The notes beneath the pieces are model-generated. The model was not told the DNA's origin. It searched no databases and saw only the letters and a list, made by a program, of their open reading frames with translations. Shown one piece after another: positions 56,601-64,000 of a stretch of DNA of 64,000 nt. The position numbers were made by a program, and so were the translations under genes. Positions within the stretch are counted from its first letter, which is position 1. Every line of letters starts with the position of its first letter. The stretch covers positions 434,001 to 498,000 of the forward strand of contig NZ_NNBK01000001.1 of the NCBI RefSeq assembly GCF_002803075.1, given 5' to 3'. The DNA comes from Streptomyces sp. CB01373. GTDB taxonomy: Bacteria; Actinomycetota; Actinomycetes; Streptomycetales; Streptomycetaceae.

Positions 56601-59600
56601 CGGATGGGCGGTCTCGCCCAGGACGGCCGCTGCAAGGCGTTCTCCGACTCCGCCGACGGCACGGGCTGGTCCGAGGGCGCGGCGGTGTTCGTGGTGGAGC
56701 GTCTCTCCGACGCCCGTCGAGCCGGGCACCGCGTGCTGGCCGTGGTGCGTGGTTCCGCCGTCAACCAGGACGGTGCCTCCAACGGCCTGACCGCCCCCAA
56801 CGGCCCCTCCCAGCAGCGGGTGATCCGGCAGGCGCTGGCCAACGCGGGCCTGAACACGAGTGATGTCGACGCCGTCGAGGCGCATGGCACCGGCACCCCG
56901 CTCGGCGACCCGATCGAGGCGCAGGCCCTGCTTGCCACCTACGGCAGCGACCGCGACCCGCAGCAGCCGCTGCTGCTCGGCTCGGTGAAGTCGAACATCG
57001 GCCACACCCAGGCCGCGGCCGGTGCCGCCGGGCTCGTCAAGATGGTCATGGCGATGAGCAAGGGCATGCTCCCGCGCACCCTGCACGTCACCGAGCCGTC
57101 CACGCACGTCGACTGGTCCCTGGGCGCAGTGCGGCTGCTCATCGAGGAGACGGTGTGGCCGGAGACGGGACGGGCCCGCCGGGCCGGTGTGTCGTCGTTC
57201 GGCATCAGCGGCACCAACGCCCACGTCATTCTTGAGGGCGCTCCCGAGGAGCCGGTGCCCGCACCGGCTGCCGGCCGGCCGGTGCCCGGCGCGATCGCCT
57301 GGCCCGTCTCCGCGAAGTCCGAGGCCGCGCTCGACGCCCAGGTGGAGCGGCTGCGGGAGTCCGCCGACGCGCTGCCCGCGCTCGACACCGCGTACACCCT
57401 GGCCACCGGCCGCTCCGGCTTCGAGCACCGGGCCGTCCTGCTCGCGGCCGACGGCACCCTCACCGAGGCCGCCCGGGGTGTCGCCGAACCGCGCCGTACC
57501 GCGTTCCTGTTCTCCGGGCAGGGCGCCCAGCGCCTCGGCATGGGCCGTGAACTCCACGCCCGTTTCCCGGTGTTCGCCGAAGCCTTCGACTCCGTCGCCG
57601 CCCTCCTGGAGGCCGGGCAGGGTACGTCCGTCCGCGACGTGATGTGGGGCACCGACGAAACGGCCCTGAATGCCACCGCGTTCACCCAGCCCGCCCTGTT
57701 CGCGGTTGAGGTCGCCCTGTACCGGCTGGTGGAGTCCTGGGGCGTCACCCCGGACTTCGTGGCCGGTCACTCGGTCGGCGAGATCGCGGCCGCGCATGTG
57801 GCGGGGGTGTTCTCGCTGGAGGACGCCTGCCGGCTGGTGGCCGCGCGTGCGGGTCTGATGCAGGCGTTGCCGCGTGGCGGTGCCATGGTGGCGGTGGAGG
57901 CGACCGAGGACGAGGTGCTGCCGCTGCTGACCGAGGGTGTCGCCGTCGCGGCGGTCAACGGTCCGACGTCCGTTGTGGTGTCCGGTGAGGAGGCGGCCAC
58001 TCTCGCGGTCGCCGAGCAGTTGGCGGCGAAGGGTCGCCGTACCAGCCGCCTGCGGGTGAGCCACGCCTTCCACTCGCCGCTGATGGACCCGATGCTGGAG
58101 GAGTTCAGGACCGTCGCGGAGACGCTCTCGTACGACGAGCCACGTATCCCCGTCGTGTCCAACCTGACCGGCGAGGTCGCCCCCGCGGGCACGCACACCG
58201 ACGCCGACTACTGGGTGCGTCATGTCCGCGAGGCCGTCCGGTTCGCCGACGGTGTCCGCGTCCTCGCCGACCGGGGCGTCACCGCCTTCCTGGAGATCGG
58301 CCCCGACGGTGTGCTCTCCGCGCTCGCCGCCGCCTCCCTGACCGACTCCGAGGCGGTCGTCGTGCCGGCGCTGCGCAAGGACCGCGACGAGACCGTGTCC
58401 CTCCTCAGTGGCGTCGCCCGGCTGCATGTCGCCGGTGTCGACGTCGACTGGTCGGCCCCCCTGTCCGGCACCGGCGCCCGCATCGTCGAGCTGCCCACCT
58501 ACGCCTTCCAGCACGAGCGTTACTGGCCCAAGGCGGCCCTTGCCGCCCTGGACGCCTCCGGCCTCGGTCTGGCCTCGGCCGACCACCCGCTCCTCGGCGC
58601 CGCCATGTCGGTGGCCGGTTCCGGTGAACTCCTGCTGACCGGCTCCCTGTCGGCCGCCACCCATCCGTGGCTCGCCGACCACGTCGTCGGCGGCATGATC
58701 TTCTTCCCTGGCACCGGCTTCCTGGAGCTGGCCGTGCGCGCCGCCGATCAGGCCGGCTGCGACCGGGTCGAGGAACTGATGATCGCCGCACCGCTCGTGC
58801 TGCCCCCCACGGGCGCCGTACAGGTGCAGATCTCCGTCGGCGCGGCGGACGAGGACGGCTCGCGCGAGCTGCGGTTCTTCACCCGGCCCGGCGAGGACTT
58901 CGACGCCGAGTGGACCCAGCACGCCACGGGCCGTATCGGCTCGGGCGAACACCTCATCGGCTTCGACACCACCGTATGGCCGCCGCAGGACGCGGAGGCC
59001 GTCGACATCGACGGCATGTTCGAGCGCTACGCCGCCGACGGCTTGGAGTACGGTCCGGTCTTCCGTGGACTGCGTGCCGTGTGGCGCCAGGACGACACGG
59101 TCTACGCCGAGGTCGCGCTGCCCGACTCGGTCGAGGACGCCGACGCGTTCGGTCTGCACCCGGCGCTCTTCGACGCCGCCCTGCACTCCACGGTCTTCCT
59201 GTCCGCCGAGGGCGACGACCGCAGCCTGCTGCCGTTCGCCTGGGAGGGCGTGTCCCTGCACGCGGGCGGGGCGAGCACCCTGCGGGTGCGGATCACCTCC
59301 TGTGGTGACGACGCCGTGCAGATCGCCGCGGTCGACCCGGCGGGTCAGCCGGTCGTCTCCGTGGAGTCGCTGACGCTGCGTGCCGCGGGCCCGGAGCCCG
59401 AGTCGCGCCGTGACGACGCCAACTCGCTGCTCCGCGTCGACTGGACCCCCCGTACGCTCGCCGCTCCGGCTGCTCCCGCCACCTGGGCCGTGCTGGGTGA
59501 TGACCCGTTCGGTCTGGCCGCCGTGCTCGCCGCGGACTCCGAGGCGGTCGCGGGCGTCCACACCCCGGCCGCCACGCTCGAGGAGCTGGCCGCCCGGAGC

Positions 59601-62600
59601 GGGGCCGTTCCGGACATGGTCGCCGTCACGGTCCGCGGCGATGTCGACCAGCGCCCGGAAGCCGCGCACGAGTTGGCCCGCGAGGTGCTTGCTCTGGTGC
59701 AGGAGTGGCTGGCCGGACCCGCTTTCGCCTCCTCCCGGCTCGTCGTGGTCACCCGGAACGCCGTCGCCGACGGCGAGCGCGCGCCGCTCGATCTCGTGGC
59801 GGCGCCCGTCTGGGGTCTGGTGCGCTCCGCCCAGTCCGAGAACCCGGGCCGGCTGCTCCTGGCCGATGTCGACGAAACGGCCGAGTCCATGGCCCGACTG
59901 CCGCTGCTTGCAGGGCTGTTCGACGCGGAGGAGCCGCAGGCGCAGGTGCGCAAGGGCACCGTCCGCGTCGGCCGCCTCGCCCGCCTTGAGTCCGGTTCCT
60001 CTCTCGTTCCGCCGGCCGGGACGCCGTGGCGGCTGGGCAGCCGCGTCAAGGGCAGCCTCGACGGTCTCGCCCTGCTGCCGCATCCGGAGGCTCTGGAGCC
60101 GCCGGCCGGCCGGCAGGTGCGCATCGGGATCCGCGCCGCGGGCCTCAACTTCCGCGACGTGCTCAACGCTCTTGGCATGTACCCCGGTGAGGCGGGCCTG
60201 TTCGGCTCCGAAGCCGCAGGCGTCGTCACCGAGGTCGGCCCGGACGTGACGGGGCTCGCTCCCGGTGACCGGGTCATGGGCATGGTGTTCGGCGGGTTCG
60301 GTCCGTCGGGTGCCGCCGACGAGCGCCTGCTGACCCGGATCCCCGACGACTGGTCCTGGGAGACCGCGTCGTCCGTGCCGCTGGTGTTCCTCACCGCCTA
60401 CTACGCGCTGAAGGATCTCGCCGGGCTGAAGGCGGGGGAGAAGGTCCTGATCCACGCCGGTGCCGGTGGTGTCGGCATGGCGGCGATCCAGATCGCCCGC
60501 CACTTCGGCGCGGAGGTCTTCGCGACGGCCAGTGAGGGCAAGTGGGACGTGCTGCGCTCCCTCGGGGTCGCCGACGACCACATCGCCTCCTCGCGCACCC
60601 TCGACTTCGAGGCGGCCTTCACGGAGGTCGCGGGGGACAAGGGCCTCGATGTCGTCCTGAACGCCCTGGCCGGTGAGTTCGTCGACGCGTCGATGCGGCT
60701 GCTCGGCACGGGCGGCCGGTTCCTGGAGATGGGCAAGACCGACATCCGGGACGCCGGCTCCGCCTCGGACGGCATCACCTACCGGTTCTTCGACCTGGGC
60801 ATGGTCGACTCCGACCACATCCAGGAGATGCTGCTCGACCTCGTCGGCCTCTTCGAGCGGGACGTGCTGTCCCCGCTTCCGGTCCGAGCCTGGGACGTCC
60901 GCCGCTCCCGTGAGGCCTTCCGCTTCATGAGCATGGCCAAGCACATCGGCAAGATCGTGCTGACCATTCCCCGGCCCCTGGACCCCGAGGGCACCGTCCT
61001 GGTCACCGGTGGCACCGGTGGTCTGGCTTCCGAGCTGGCCCGCCACCTGGTCGCCGAGCACGGCGTCAAGCACCTGCTGCTGACCAGCCGCCGCGGACCG
61101 GACGCCCCCGGTGCCGCCGAACTCGTCCAGGCGCTGGCCGGCCTCGGTGCCGAGGCCACGGTCGCCGCCTGCGACGCCGCCGACCGTGACGCGCTCGCCG
61201 CGCTGCTCGCCTCCGTCCCGGCCGAGCACCCGCTCACCGCGGTCGTACACACGGCGGGTGTCCTCGACGACGGCATCCTCGCCTCCCTCACCCCCGACCG
61301 CCTCGACACCGTGCTGCGGCCGAAGGTCGACGCCGCCTGGCACCTGCACCACCTCACCCGCGACCTCGACCTGGCCGCCTTCGTCCTGTACTCCTCGACC
61401 TCCGGCGTCTTCGGCAGCCCCGGACAGGCCAACTACGCCGCGGGCAACACCTTCCTGGACGCCCTCGCCGCCCACCGCCAGGCCCTCGGCCTGCCCGCCA
61501 CCTCGCTCGCCTGGAACGCCTGGGAGCAGGGCAGCGGCATGACGAGCGGACTGAGCGACGAGGACATGCGCCGCATCAACGACAACAGCGGCATGCCGCT
61601 GCTGTCCGTCGAGCGGGGCCTGGCCCTCTACGACGCCGCCACCCTCGCCGACGAACCGCTCGTCGTACCACTGGGCCTCGGCGGCAACGGCTCGCTGCCC
61701 CCCGGCATGAGCGTCCCCGCGATCCTGCGCGGACTGGTCCGCACCGGTGGGCGCCGGGCACGGGCCGGCACCGCCGCGGTCGCCCGCGCCGGACTGGCCG
61801 AGCGTCTCGCGGTCCTGCCCGAGGACCAGCGCCTGCCGTTCCTGGTCGACCTGGTGCGTGCCGAGGCCGCCGCGGTCCTCGGGCACGGTTCCGCCGACGC
61901 CGTCGACGCCCGCCGCGAGTTCCGCGGTCTCGGCTTCGACTCGCTCACCGCGATCGAACTGCGCAACCGGCTCGGCAAGGCCTCCGGCCTCACCCTGACC
62001 GCCACTCTGGTCTTCGACTACCCGACGCCCCAGCAGCTCGCCGACCATCTCCTCGACGAACTGCTCGGCGCCGACGCCGCGGAGGCCTTCACCACCCCGC
62101 AGAACGCTGCCGCCGCGTCCGACGACGACCCCGTGGTCATCGTCGGGATGGGCTGCCGCTTCCCGGGCGGTGTCGGATCTCCCGAGGAACTCTGGGACCT
62201 CGTGGCGTCCGGTGCCGACGCCATCACCGGCTTCCCCGCCGACCGTGAGTGGGAGTCCTCGACGCTCGGCGGCGAGCTGGGCGACCTGTCCGGACAGGGC
62301 GGATTCCTGAGCGACATCGCCGAGTTCGACGCCGACTTCTTCGGCATCGCGCCGCGCGAGGCCCTCGCCATGGACCCGCAGCAGCGCATCCTGCTCGAAG
62401 TCACCTGGGAGGCCGTGGAGCGCGCCGGGCTGGACCCGGCCGCGCTGCGCGGAAGCCGCACCGGTGTCTTCATGGGTGTCAGCGGCCAGGACTACTCCGG
62501 CCTGGTCATGAGGTCCCGCGACGACATCGCGAGCCACGCCACCACCGGTCTCGCCGTCAGCGTGGTCTCCGGCCGCCTCGCCTACACGCTCGGCCTGGAG

Positions 62601-64000
62601 GGCCCCGCCCTCTCGGTCGACACGGCCTGCTCCTCGTCGCTGGTCTCCCTGCACCTCGCCACCCAGGCGCTGCGGTCGGGGGAGTGCAGCATGGCGCTGG
62701 CCGGCGGTGTCACCGTGATGACCACCCCCGCCAACTTCGCCGGCTTCTCCAAGATGGGCGGTCTCGCCCAGGACGGCCGCTGCAAGGCGTTCTCCGACTC
62801 CGCCGACGGCACCGGCTGGTCCGAGGGCGCGGCGGTGCTCGTCCTCGAGCGCCTCTCCGACGCCCGCCGCGCCGGACACCGGGTGCTCGCCGTCGTGCGC
62901 GGCACCGCTGTCAACCAGGACGGTGCCTCCAACGGCCTGACCGCCCCCAACGGCCCCTCCCAGCAGCGGGTGATCCGCCAGGCGCTGGCCAACGCGGGCC
63001 TGCGGCCCGGCGACGTCGACGCCGTCGAGGCGCACGGCACCGGCACCCCGCTCGGCGACCCGATCGAGGCGCAGGCCCTGCTCGCCACCTACGGCTCGGA
63101 CCGCGATCCGCAGCAGCCCCTGCTGCTCGGCTCGGTGAAGTCGAACATCGGCCACACCCAGTCCGCGGCCGGTGCCGCCGGGCTCGTCAAGATGGTCATG
63201 GCGATGCGCAATGGCGTGCTCCCGCGCACCCTGCATGTCACCGAGCCGTCCACGCACGTCGACTGGTCCCTGGGCGCGGTGCGGCTGCTCACCGAGGAAG
63301 CCGCCTGGCCGGAGACGGGACGGGCCCGCCGGGCCGGTGTGTCGTCGTTCGGCATCAGCGGCACCAACGCCCACGTCATCCTGGAAGGCGCCCCCGAGCC
63401 CGCCGCGGCCGAGCGTCCCGCAGAGGACGCCGTGACCCCCGCCGTCACCCCGTGGGTCGTCTCGGCCCGCTCCGGGCAGGCGCTCGACGCCCAGCTGGAA
63501 CGGCTGCGCGCCCATGCCGCCGCACACCCCGAGGTGTCCGGCGCCGACATCGGCCTGTCTCTCGTGACGAGCCGGTCCTCCTTCGAGCACCGGGCCGTCC
63601 TGCTGGCGGGCCCCGACGGCGTCACCGAGGCCGCGCGCGCCGAGGCCGGCGCCCGTACACCGGCGTTCCTGTTCTCCGGGCAGGGCGCCCAGCGCCTCGG
63701 CATGGGACGCGAACTCCACGCCGGCTTCCCGGTGTTCGCCGAGGCTCTGGACACCGTCCTTGACCTGCTCCACGCCGAACTCGGCTTCTCCCTGAGGGAG
63801 ATCATGTGGGGCGACGACCCGGAACAGCTCAACCGCACCCGCTGCACCCAGCCCGCGCTGTTCGCGGTCGAGGTCGCCCTGTTCCGCCTGGTGGAGTCCT
63901 GGGGCGTCACCCCGGACTTCGTGGCCGGTCACTCGGTCGGCGAGATCGCGGCCGCGCATGTCGCCGGGGTGTTCTCGCTGGAGGACGCCTGCCGGCTGGT
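50622..64000 (+). CDS. amphJ: type I polyketide synthase (AmphJ/NysJ type, modules 15-17), 3' end outside window
   Basis: About 4459 residues are visible before the window ends; the family member is a three-module protein of over 5400 residues. Residues 1-34 are a charged docking helix ([20 protein letters not shown]) that pairs with the tail of the preceding PKS. Order: M15 KS-AT-DH(mutant)-KR-ACP, M16 KS-AT-DH-ER-KR-ACP, M17 KS-AT, cut. The ATG at 50622 follows the previous stop by 20 bases with GGAG at 50613-50616. The ER in module 16 gives a fully reduced methylene at the C7 equivalent, as in amphotericin; in nystatin the ER is in module 15. The DNA of modules 15 and 16 is almost identical over long tracts. 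Confidence 0.94.
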   Translation, partial: MNAPAENVVEALRAAVKETERLRRRNRTIVAAAREPIAVVGMGCRFPGGVDSPQALWEMVAGGTDVISGFPDDRGWDLEALRTSGTDDRDTSVSQRGGFLDSIAGFDPGFFGISPREAVTMDPQQRLLLETSWEAIERARIDATGLRGTRTGTFIGTNGQDYAYLLVRSLDDATGDVGTGIAASAVSGRLSYTFGLEGPAITVDTACSSSLVALHLAVQSLRNGECTLALAGGVNVMSTPGSLVEFSRQGGLARDGRCKAFADSADGTGWSEGAAVLVLERLSDAQRNGHPVLAVVRGSAVNQDGASNGFTAPNGPSQQRVIRQALSNAGLNTGDVDAVEAHGTGTPLGDPIEAQSILATYGQDREQPLLLGSVKSNMGHTQAASGVAGIMKMVMAMRNGVLPKTLHVDRPSTHVDWTAGKVELLTENRSWPTAPDRPRRSGVSSFGVSGTNAHVIVEQAPETPVAQPEEAPAAPRTAGVLPWVLSARSAAALREQVAALVAHLDTPGAPSALDTAYSLATTRAALEHRLAVVTGADGTAGREALTSWLVGGPAPDAHEGQAVARTRTAFLFSGQGAQRLGMGRELHACFPVFAEALDRVLDLLDEELGAGLGDIIWGDEEAPLNETGFTQPALFAIEVALYRLVESWGVTPDFVAGHSIGEIAAAHVAGVFSLEDACRLVAARAGLMQALPRGGAMVAVEATEDEVLPLLTEGVAVAAVNGPTSVVVSGEEAATLAVAEQLAAKGRRTSRLRVSHAFHSPLMDPMLEDFRAVAETLSYDEPRIPVVSNLTGAVAADGQLTDPEYWVRHVREAVRFADGVRALAEAGADVLLELGPDGVLAALAQQSATAVTVPFLRKDRPEEHSAVTALARLHTAGVTVDWAAFHDGTGARTAELPTYAFQHERYWPKATATAVDATGLGLASADHPLLGAAMSVAGSDELLLTGTLSLATHPWLADHSVGGTVFFPGTGFLELAVRAADQAGCDRVEELAVDTPLALPPAGAVQMQISVGSADEDGSRELRFFTRPGDDFDAEWTQHATGRIGSGEHLIGFDTTVWPPRDAEAVDIEGLFDRFASDGLDYGPVFRGVRAVWRHDDTVYAEVALPDSVEDAGAFGLHPALLHAALHGTVFLSDDSSLLPFAWEGVSLHADGASTLRVRIASCGEDAVQIAAVDPAGQPVVSVESLTLRAADAEAGARPRRDDANSLFRVDWTPRTVAAPAAPATWVVLGDDPFGLTAVFAADSETVAGVHAPAATLEELASRSGAVPDMVAVTVRGDADQSRETAHELAREVLALVQEWLAEPAFAASRLVVVTRSAVADGEHGPLDLAAAPVWGLVRSAQSENPGRLLLADVDDTAESMARLPLLTGLFDAEEPQAVVREGIVRVGRLARLESGGSPVRPLDPEGTVLVTGGTGGLASELARHLVAEHGVKHLLLTSRRGPDAPGAAELVQVLAGLGAEATVAACDAADRDALAALLASVPAEHPLTAVVHTAGVLDDGIVASLTPDRLDTVLRPKVDAAWHLHDLTRDLDLAAFVVYSSTAGVMGSPGQANYAAGNAFLDALAAHRHALGLPATSLAWGAWEQGVGMTGQLSGQDARRISDAGGMPLLSVERGLALYDAAMLADEPLVVPLGLAGGGPLPAGAGVPALLRGLVRTGGRRARAATAAVARAGLAERLAVLPEEQRRPFVVDLVRAEAAAVLGHGSADAVDARREFRGLGFDSLTAIELRNRLGKATGLTLPATLVFDYPTPEQLADHLLDELLGADAVEIFAAPRTAAEVTDDPVVIVGMGCRFPGGVGSPEELWDLLASGADAITGFPADREWESSALLGGEAGAVAARGGFLRDIAGFDAGFFGISPREALAMDPQQRILLEVAWEAVERAGVDPATLRGSRTGVFMGVNGQDYSSLVMSSRDDVAGHATAGLAVSVVSGRLSYALGLEGPALSVDTACSSSLVSLHLAAQALRAGECSMALVGGVTVMTTPANFAGFSRMGGLAQDGRCKAFSDSADGTGWSEGAAVFVVERLSDARRAGHRVLAVVRGSAVNQDGASNGLTAPNGPSQQRVIRQALANAGLNTSDVDAVEAHGTGTPLGDPIEAQALLATYGSDRDPQQPLLLGSVKSNIGHTQAAAGAAGLVKMVMAMSKGMLPRTLHVTEPSTHVDWSLGAVRLLIEETVWPETGRARRAGVSSFGISGTNAHVILEGAPEEPVPAPAAGRPVPGAIAWPVSAKSEAALDAQVERLRESADALPALDTAYTLATGRSGFEHRAVLLAADGTLTEAARGVAEPRRTAFLFSGQGAQRLGMGRELHARFPVFAEAFDSVAALLEAGQGTSVRDVMWGTDETALNATAFTQPALFAVEVALYRLVESWGVTPDFVAGHSVGEIAAAHVAGVFSLEDACRLVAARAGLMQALPRGGAMVAVEATEDEVLPLLTEGVAVAAVNGPTSVVVSGEEAATLAVAEQLAAKGRRTSRLRVSHAFHSPLMDPMLEEFRTVAETLSYDEPRIPVVSNLTGEVAPAGTHTDADYWVRHVREAVRFADGVRVLADRGVTAFLEIGPDGVLSALAAASLTDSEAVVVPALRKDRDETVSLLSGVARLHVAGVDVDWSAPLSGTGARIVELPTYAFQHERYWPKAALAALDASGLGLASADHPLLGAAMSVAGSGELLLTGSLSAATHPWLADHVVGGMIFFPGTGFLELAVRAADQAGCDRVEELMIAAPLVLPPTGAVQVQISVGAADEDGSRELRFFTRPGEDFDAEWTQHATGRIGSGEHLIGFDTTVWPPQDAEAVDIDGMFERYAADGLEYGPVFRGLRAVWRQDDTVYAEVALPDSVEDADAFGLHPALFDAALHSTVFLSAEGDDRSLLPFAWEGVSLHAGGASTLRVRITSCGDDAVQIAAVDPAGQPVVSVESLTLRAAGPEPESRRDDANSLLRVDWTPRTLAAPAAPATWAVLGDDPFGLAAVLAADSEAVAGVHTPAATLEELAARSGAVPDMVAVTVRGDVDQRPEAAHELAREVLALVQEWLAGPAFASSRLVVVTRNAVADGERAPLDLVAAPVWGLVRSAQSENPGRLLLADVDETAESMARLPLLAGLFDAEEPQAQVRKGTVRVGRLARLESGSSLVPPAGTPWRLGSRVKGSLDGLALLPHPEALEPPAGRQVRIGIRAAGLNFRDVLNALGMYPGEAGLFGSEAAGVVTEVGPDVTGLAPGDRVMGMVFGGFGPSGAADERLLTRIPDDWSWETASSVPLVFLTAYYALKDLAGLKAGEKVLIHAGAGGVGMAAIQIARHFGAEVFATASEGKWDVLRSLGVADDHIASSRTLDFEAAFTEVAGDKGLDVVLNALAGEFVDASMRLLGTGGRFLEMGKTDIRDAGSASDGITYRFFDLGMVDSDHIQEMLLDLVGLFERDVLSPLPVRAWDVRRSREAFRFMSMAKHIGKIVLTIPRPLDPEGTVLVTGGTGGLASELARHLVAEHGVKHLLLTSRRGPDAPGAAELVQALAGLGAEATVAACDAADRDALAALLASVPAEHPLTAVVHTAGVLDDGILASLTPDRLDTVLRPKVDAAWHLHHLTRDLDLAAFVLYSSTSGVFGSPGQANYAAGNTFLDALAAHRQALGLPATSLAWNAWEQGSGMTSGLSDEDMRRINDNSGMPLLSVERGLALYDAATLADEPLVVPLGLGGNGSLPPGMSVPAILRGLVRTGGRRARAGTAAVARAGLAERLAVLPEDQRLPFLVDLVRAEAAAVLGHGSADAVDARREFRGLGFDSLTAIELRNRLGKASGLTLTATLVFDYPTPQQLADHLLDELLGADAAEAFTTPQNAAAASDDDPVVIVGMGCRFPGGVGSPEELWDLVASGADAITGFPADREWESSTLGGELGDLSGQGGFLSDIAEFDADFFGIAPREALAMDPQQRILLEVTWEAVERAGLDPAALRGSRTGVFMGVSGQDYSGLVMRSRDDIASHATTGLAVSVVSGRLAYTLGLEGPALSVDTACSSSLVSLHLATQALRSGECSMALAGGVTVMTTPANFAGFSKMGGLAQDGRCKAFSDSADGTGWSEGAAVLVLERLSDARRAGHRVLAVVRGTAVNQDGASNGLTAPNGPSQQRVIRQALANAGLRPGDVDAVEAHGTGTPLGDPIEAQALLATYGSDRDPQQPLLLGSVKSNIGHTQSAAGAAGLVKMVMAMRNGVLPRTLHVTEPSTHVDWSLGAVRLLTEEAAWPETGRARRAGVSSFGISGTNAHVILEGAPEPAAAERPAEDAVTPAVTPWVVSARSGQALDAQLERLRAHAAAHPEVSGADIGLSLVTSRSSFEHRAVLLAGPDGVTEAARAEAGARTPAFLFSGQGAQRLGMGRELHAGFPVFAEALDTVLDLLHAELGFSLREIMWGDDPEQLNRTRCTQPALFAVEVALFRLVESWGVTPDFVAGHSVGEIAAAHVAGVFSLEDACRL
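52610..52927 (+). repeat. AT segment of module 15 nearly identical to module 16 (57785-58102)
   Basis: About 315 bases spanning the AT core match between the two modules with only about four substitutions seen by eye. Flanking AT sequence diverges much more. The first part is also close in modules 13 (43261 on) and 17 (63955 on). This suggests recent duplication or gene conversion. Confidence 0.75.
54830..55220 (+). repeat. KR segment of module 15 nearly identical to module 16 (60980-61370)
   Basis: About 390 bases covering the nucleotide loop to before the catalytic Ser match with scattered single changes. The spacing between the AT repeat and the KR repeat is 975 bases longer in module 16, the size of its ER. 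Confidence 0.75.
55974..62069 (+). other. PKS module 16: KS-AT-DH-ER-KR-ACP (fully reducing)
   Basis: KS Cys1953. AT Ser2384 in GHSVGE, HAFH starting at 2481 (malonyl). DH has His2687 and Asp2851, both intact. ER spans about 3126-3449 with [15 protein letters not shown] and the NADPH loop [15 protein letters not shown] starting at 3278. KR is LDD type with Tyr3605. ACP Ser3774. Predicted methylene at the C7 equivalent. Confidence 0.92.
62124..64000 (+). other. PKS module 17: KS-AT, cut by window end
   Basis: KS Cys4003 in DTACSSS. The AT begins near 63665 ([18 protein letters not shown]) with Ser4438 in GHSVGE, so probably malonyl. The HAFH/YASH region and everything after lie outside the window. 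Confidence 0.88.

Overview
The window is high-GC actinomycete DNA, almost certainly Streptomyces. Codon third positions are strongly G/C, genes are packed in overlapping operons, and the regulators (GntR/FadR, IclR, PucR) are typical of the genus. It divides into a catabolic half (1 to about 17.2 kb) and the left edge of a giant modular polyketide cluster (17.2 to 64 kb, running off the window).

Region 1 (1-11.4 kb) is a creatine/sarcosine utilisation island. A minus-strand operon, glyA-soxB-soxD-soxA-soxG-sdaA (sdaA cut by the window start), encodes serine hydroxymethyltransferase, heterotetrameric sarcosine oxidase and L-serine ammonia-lyase. It faces a divergent GntR/FCD regulator gene across a short promoter region with a perfect 18-bp palindrome. 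An MHS-type MFS transporter and a creatinase follow on the plus strand. Read together: uptake, creatine to sarcosine plus urea, sarcosine to glycine plus a one-carbon unit, glycine to serine, serine to pyruvate plus ammonia.

Region 2 (11.4-17.2 kb) continues the nitrogen-catabolism theme. It holds an IclR regulator gene, a polysaccharide-deacetylase-fold hydrolase translationally coupled to an NCS1 nucleobase/ureide-type permease, and a divergent PucR regulator gene. It ends with the 3' half of an amidohydrolase-3 gene whose 5' half is gone. That truncation lies within a few bases of the stop codon of the first polyketide-cluster gene, so it looks like a junction where the cluster edge replaced catabolic DNA.

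Region 3 (17.2-64 kb) has the gene order of the polyene macrolide clusters of the amphotericin/nystatin family. Two overlapping ABC exporter half-transporter genes lie divergent from a GDP-mannose 4,6-dehydratase gene (mycosamine pathway), followed by a six-module PKS of 9451 residues (AmphI/NysI type, modules 9-14) and the start of a second PKS (AmphJ/NysJ type, modules 15, 16 and part of 17). Domain content matches the polyol face of a 38-membered polyene. Module 9 has an intact DH, module 11 alone has a methylmalonyl AT (the C16 branch later oxidised to carboxyl in this family), and the module 13 KR is dead (C13 ketone/hemiketal). Modules 10, 11, 12 and 14 have KR only, and module 16 carries DH-ER-KR. 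ER in module 16 rather than 15 points to an amphotericin-like rather than nystatin-like polyol. Module 15 keeps a DH whose catalytic Asp is His, and it differs from module 16 by an almost clean absence of the ER.

The cluster's intergenic regions hold three sites resembling the operator of PAS-LuxR regulators such as PimM, plus a long stem-loop just before the PKS start. No RNA genes, IS elements or CRISPR arrays were seen.
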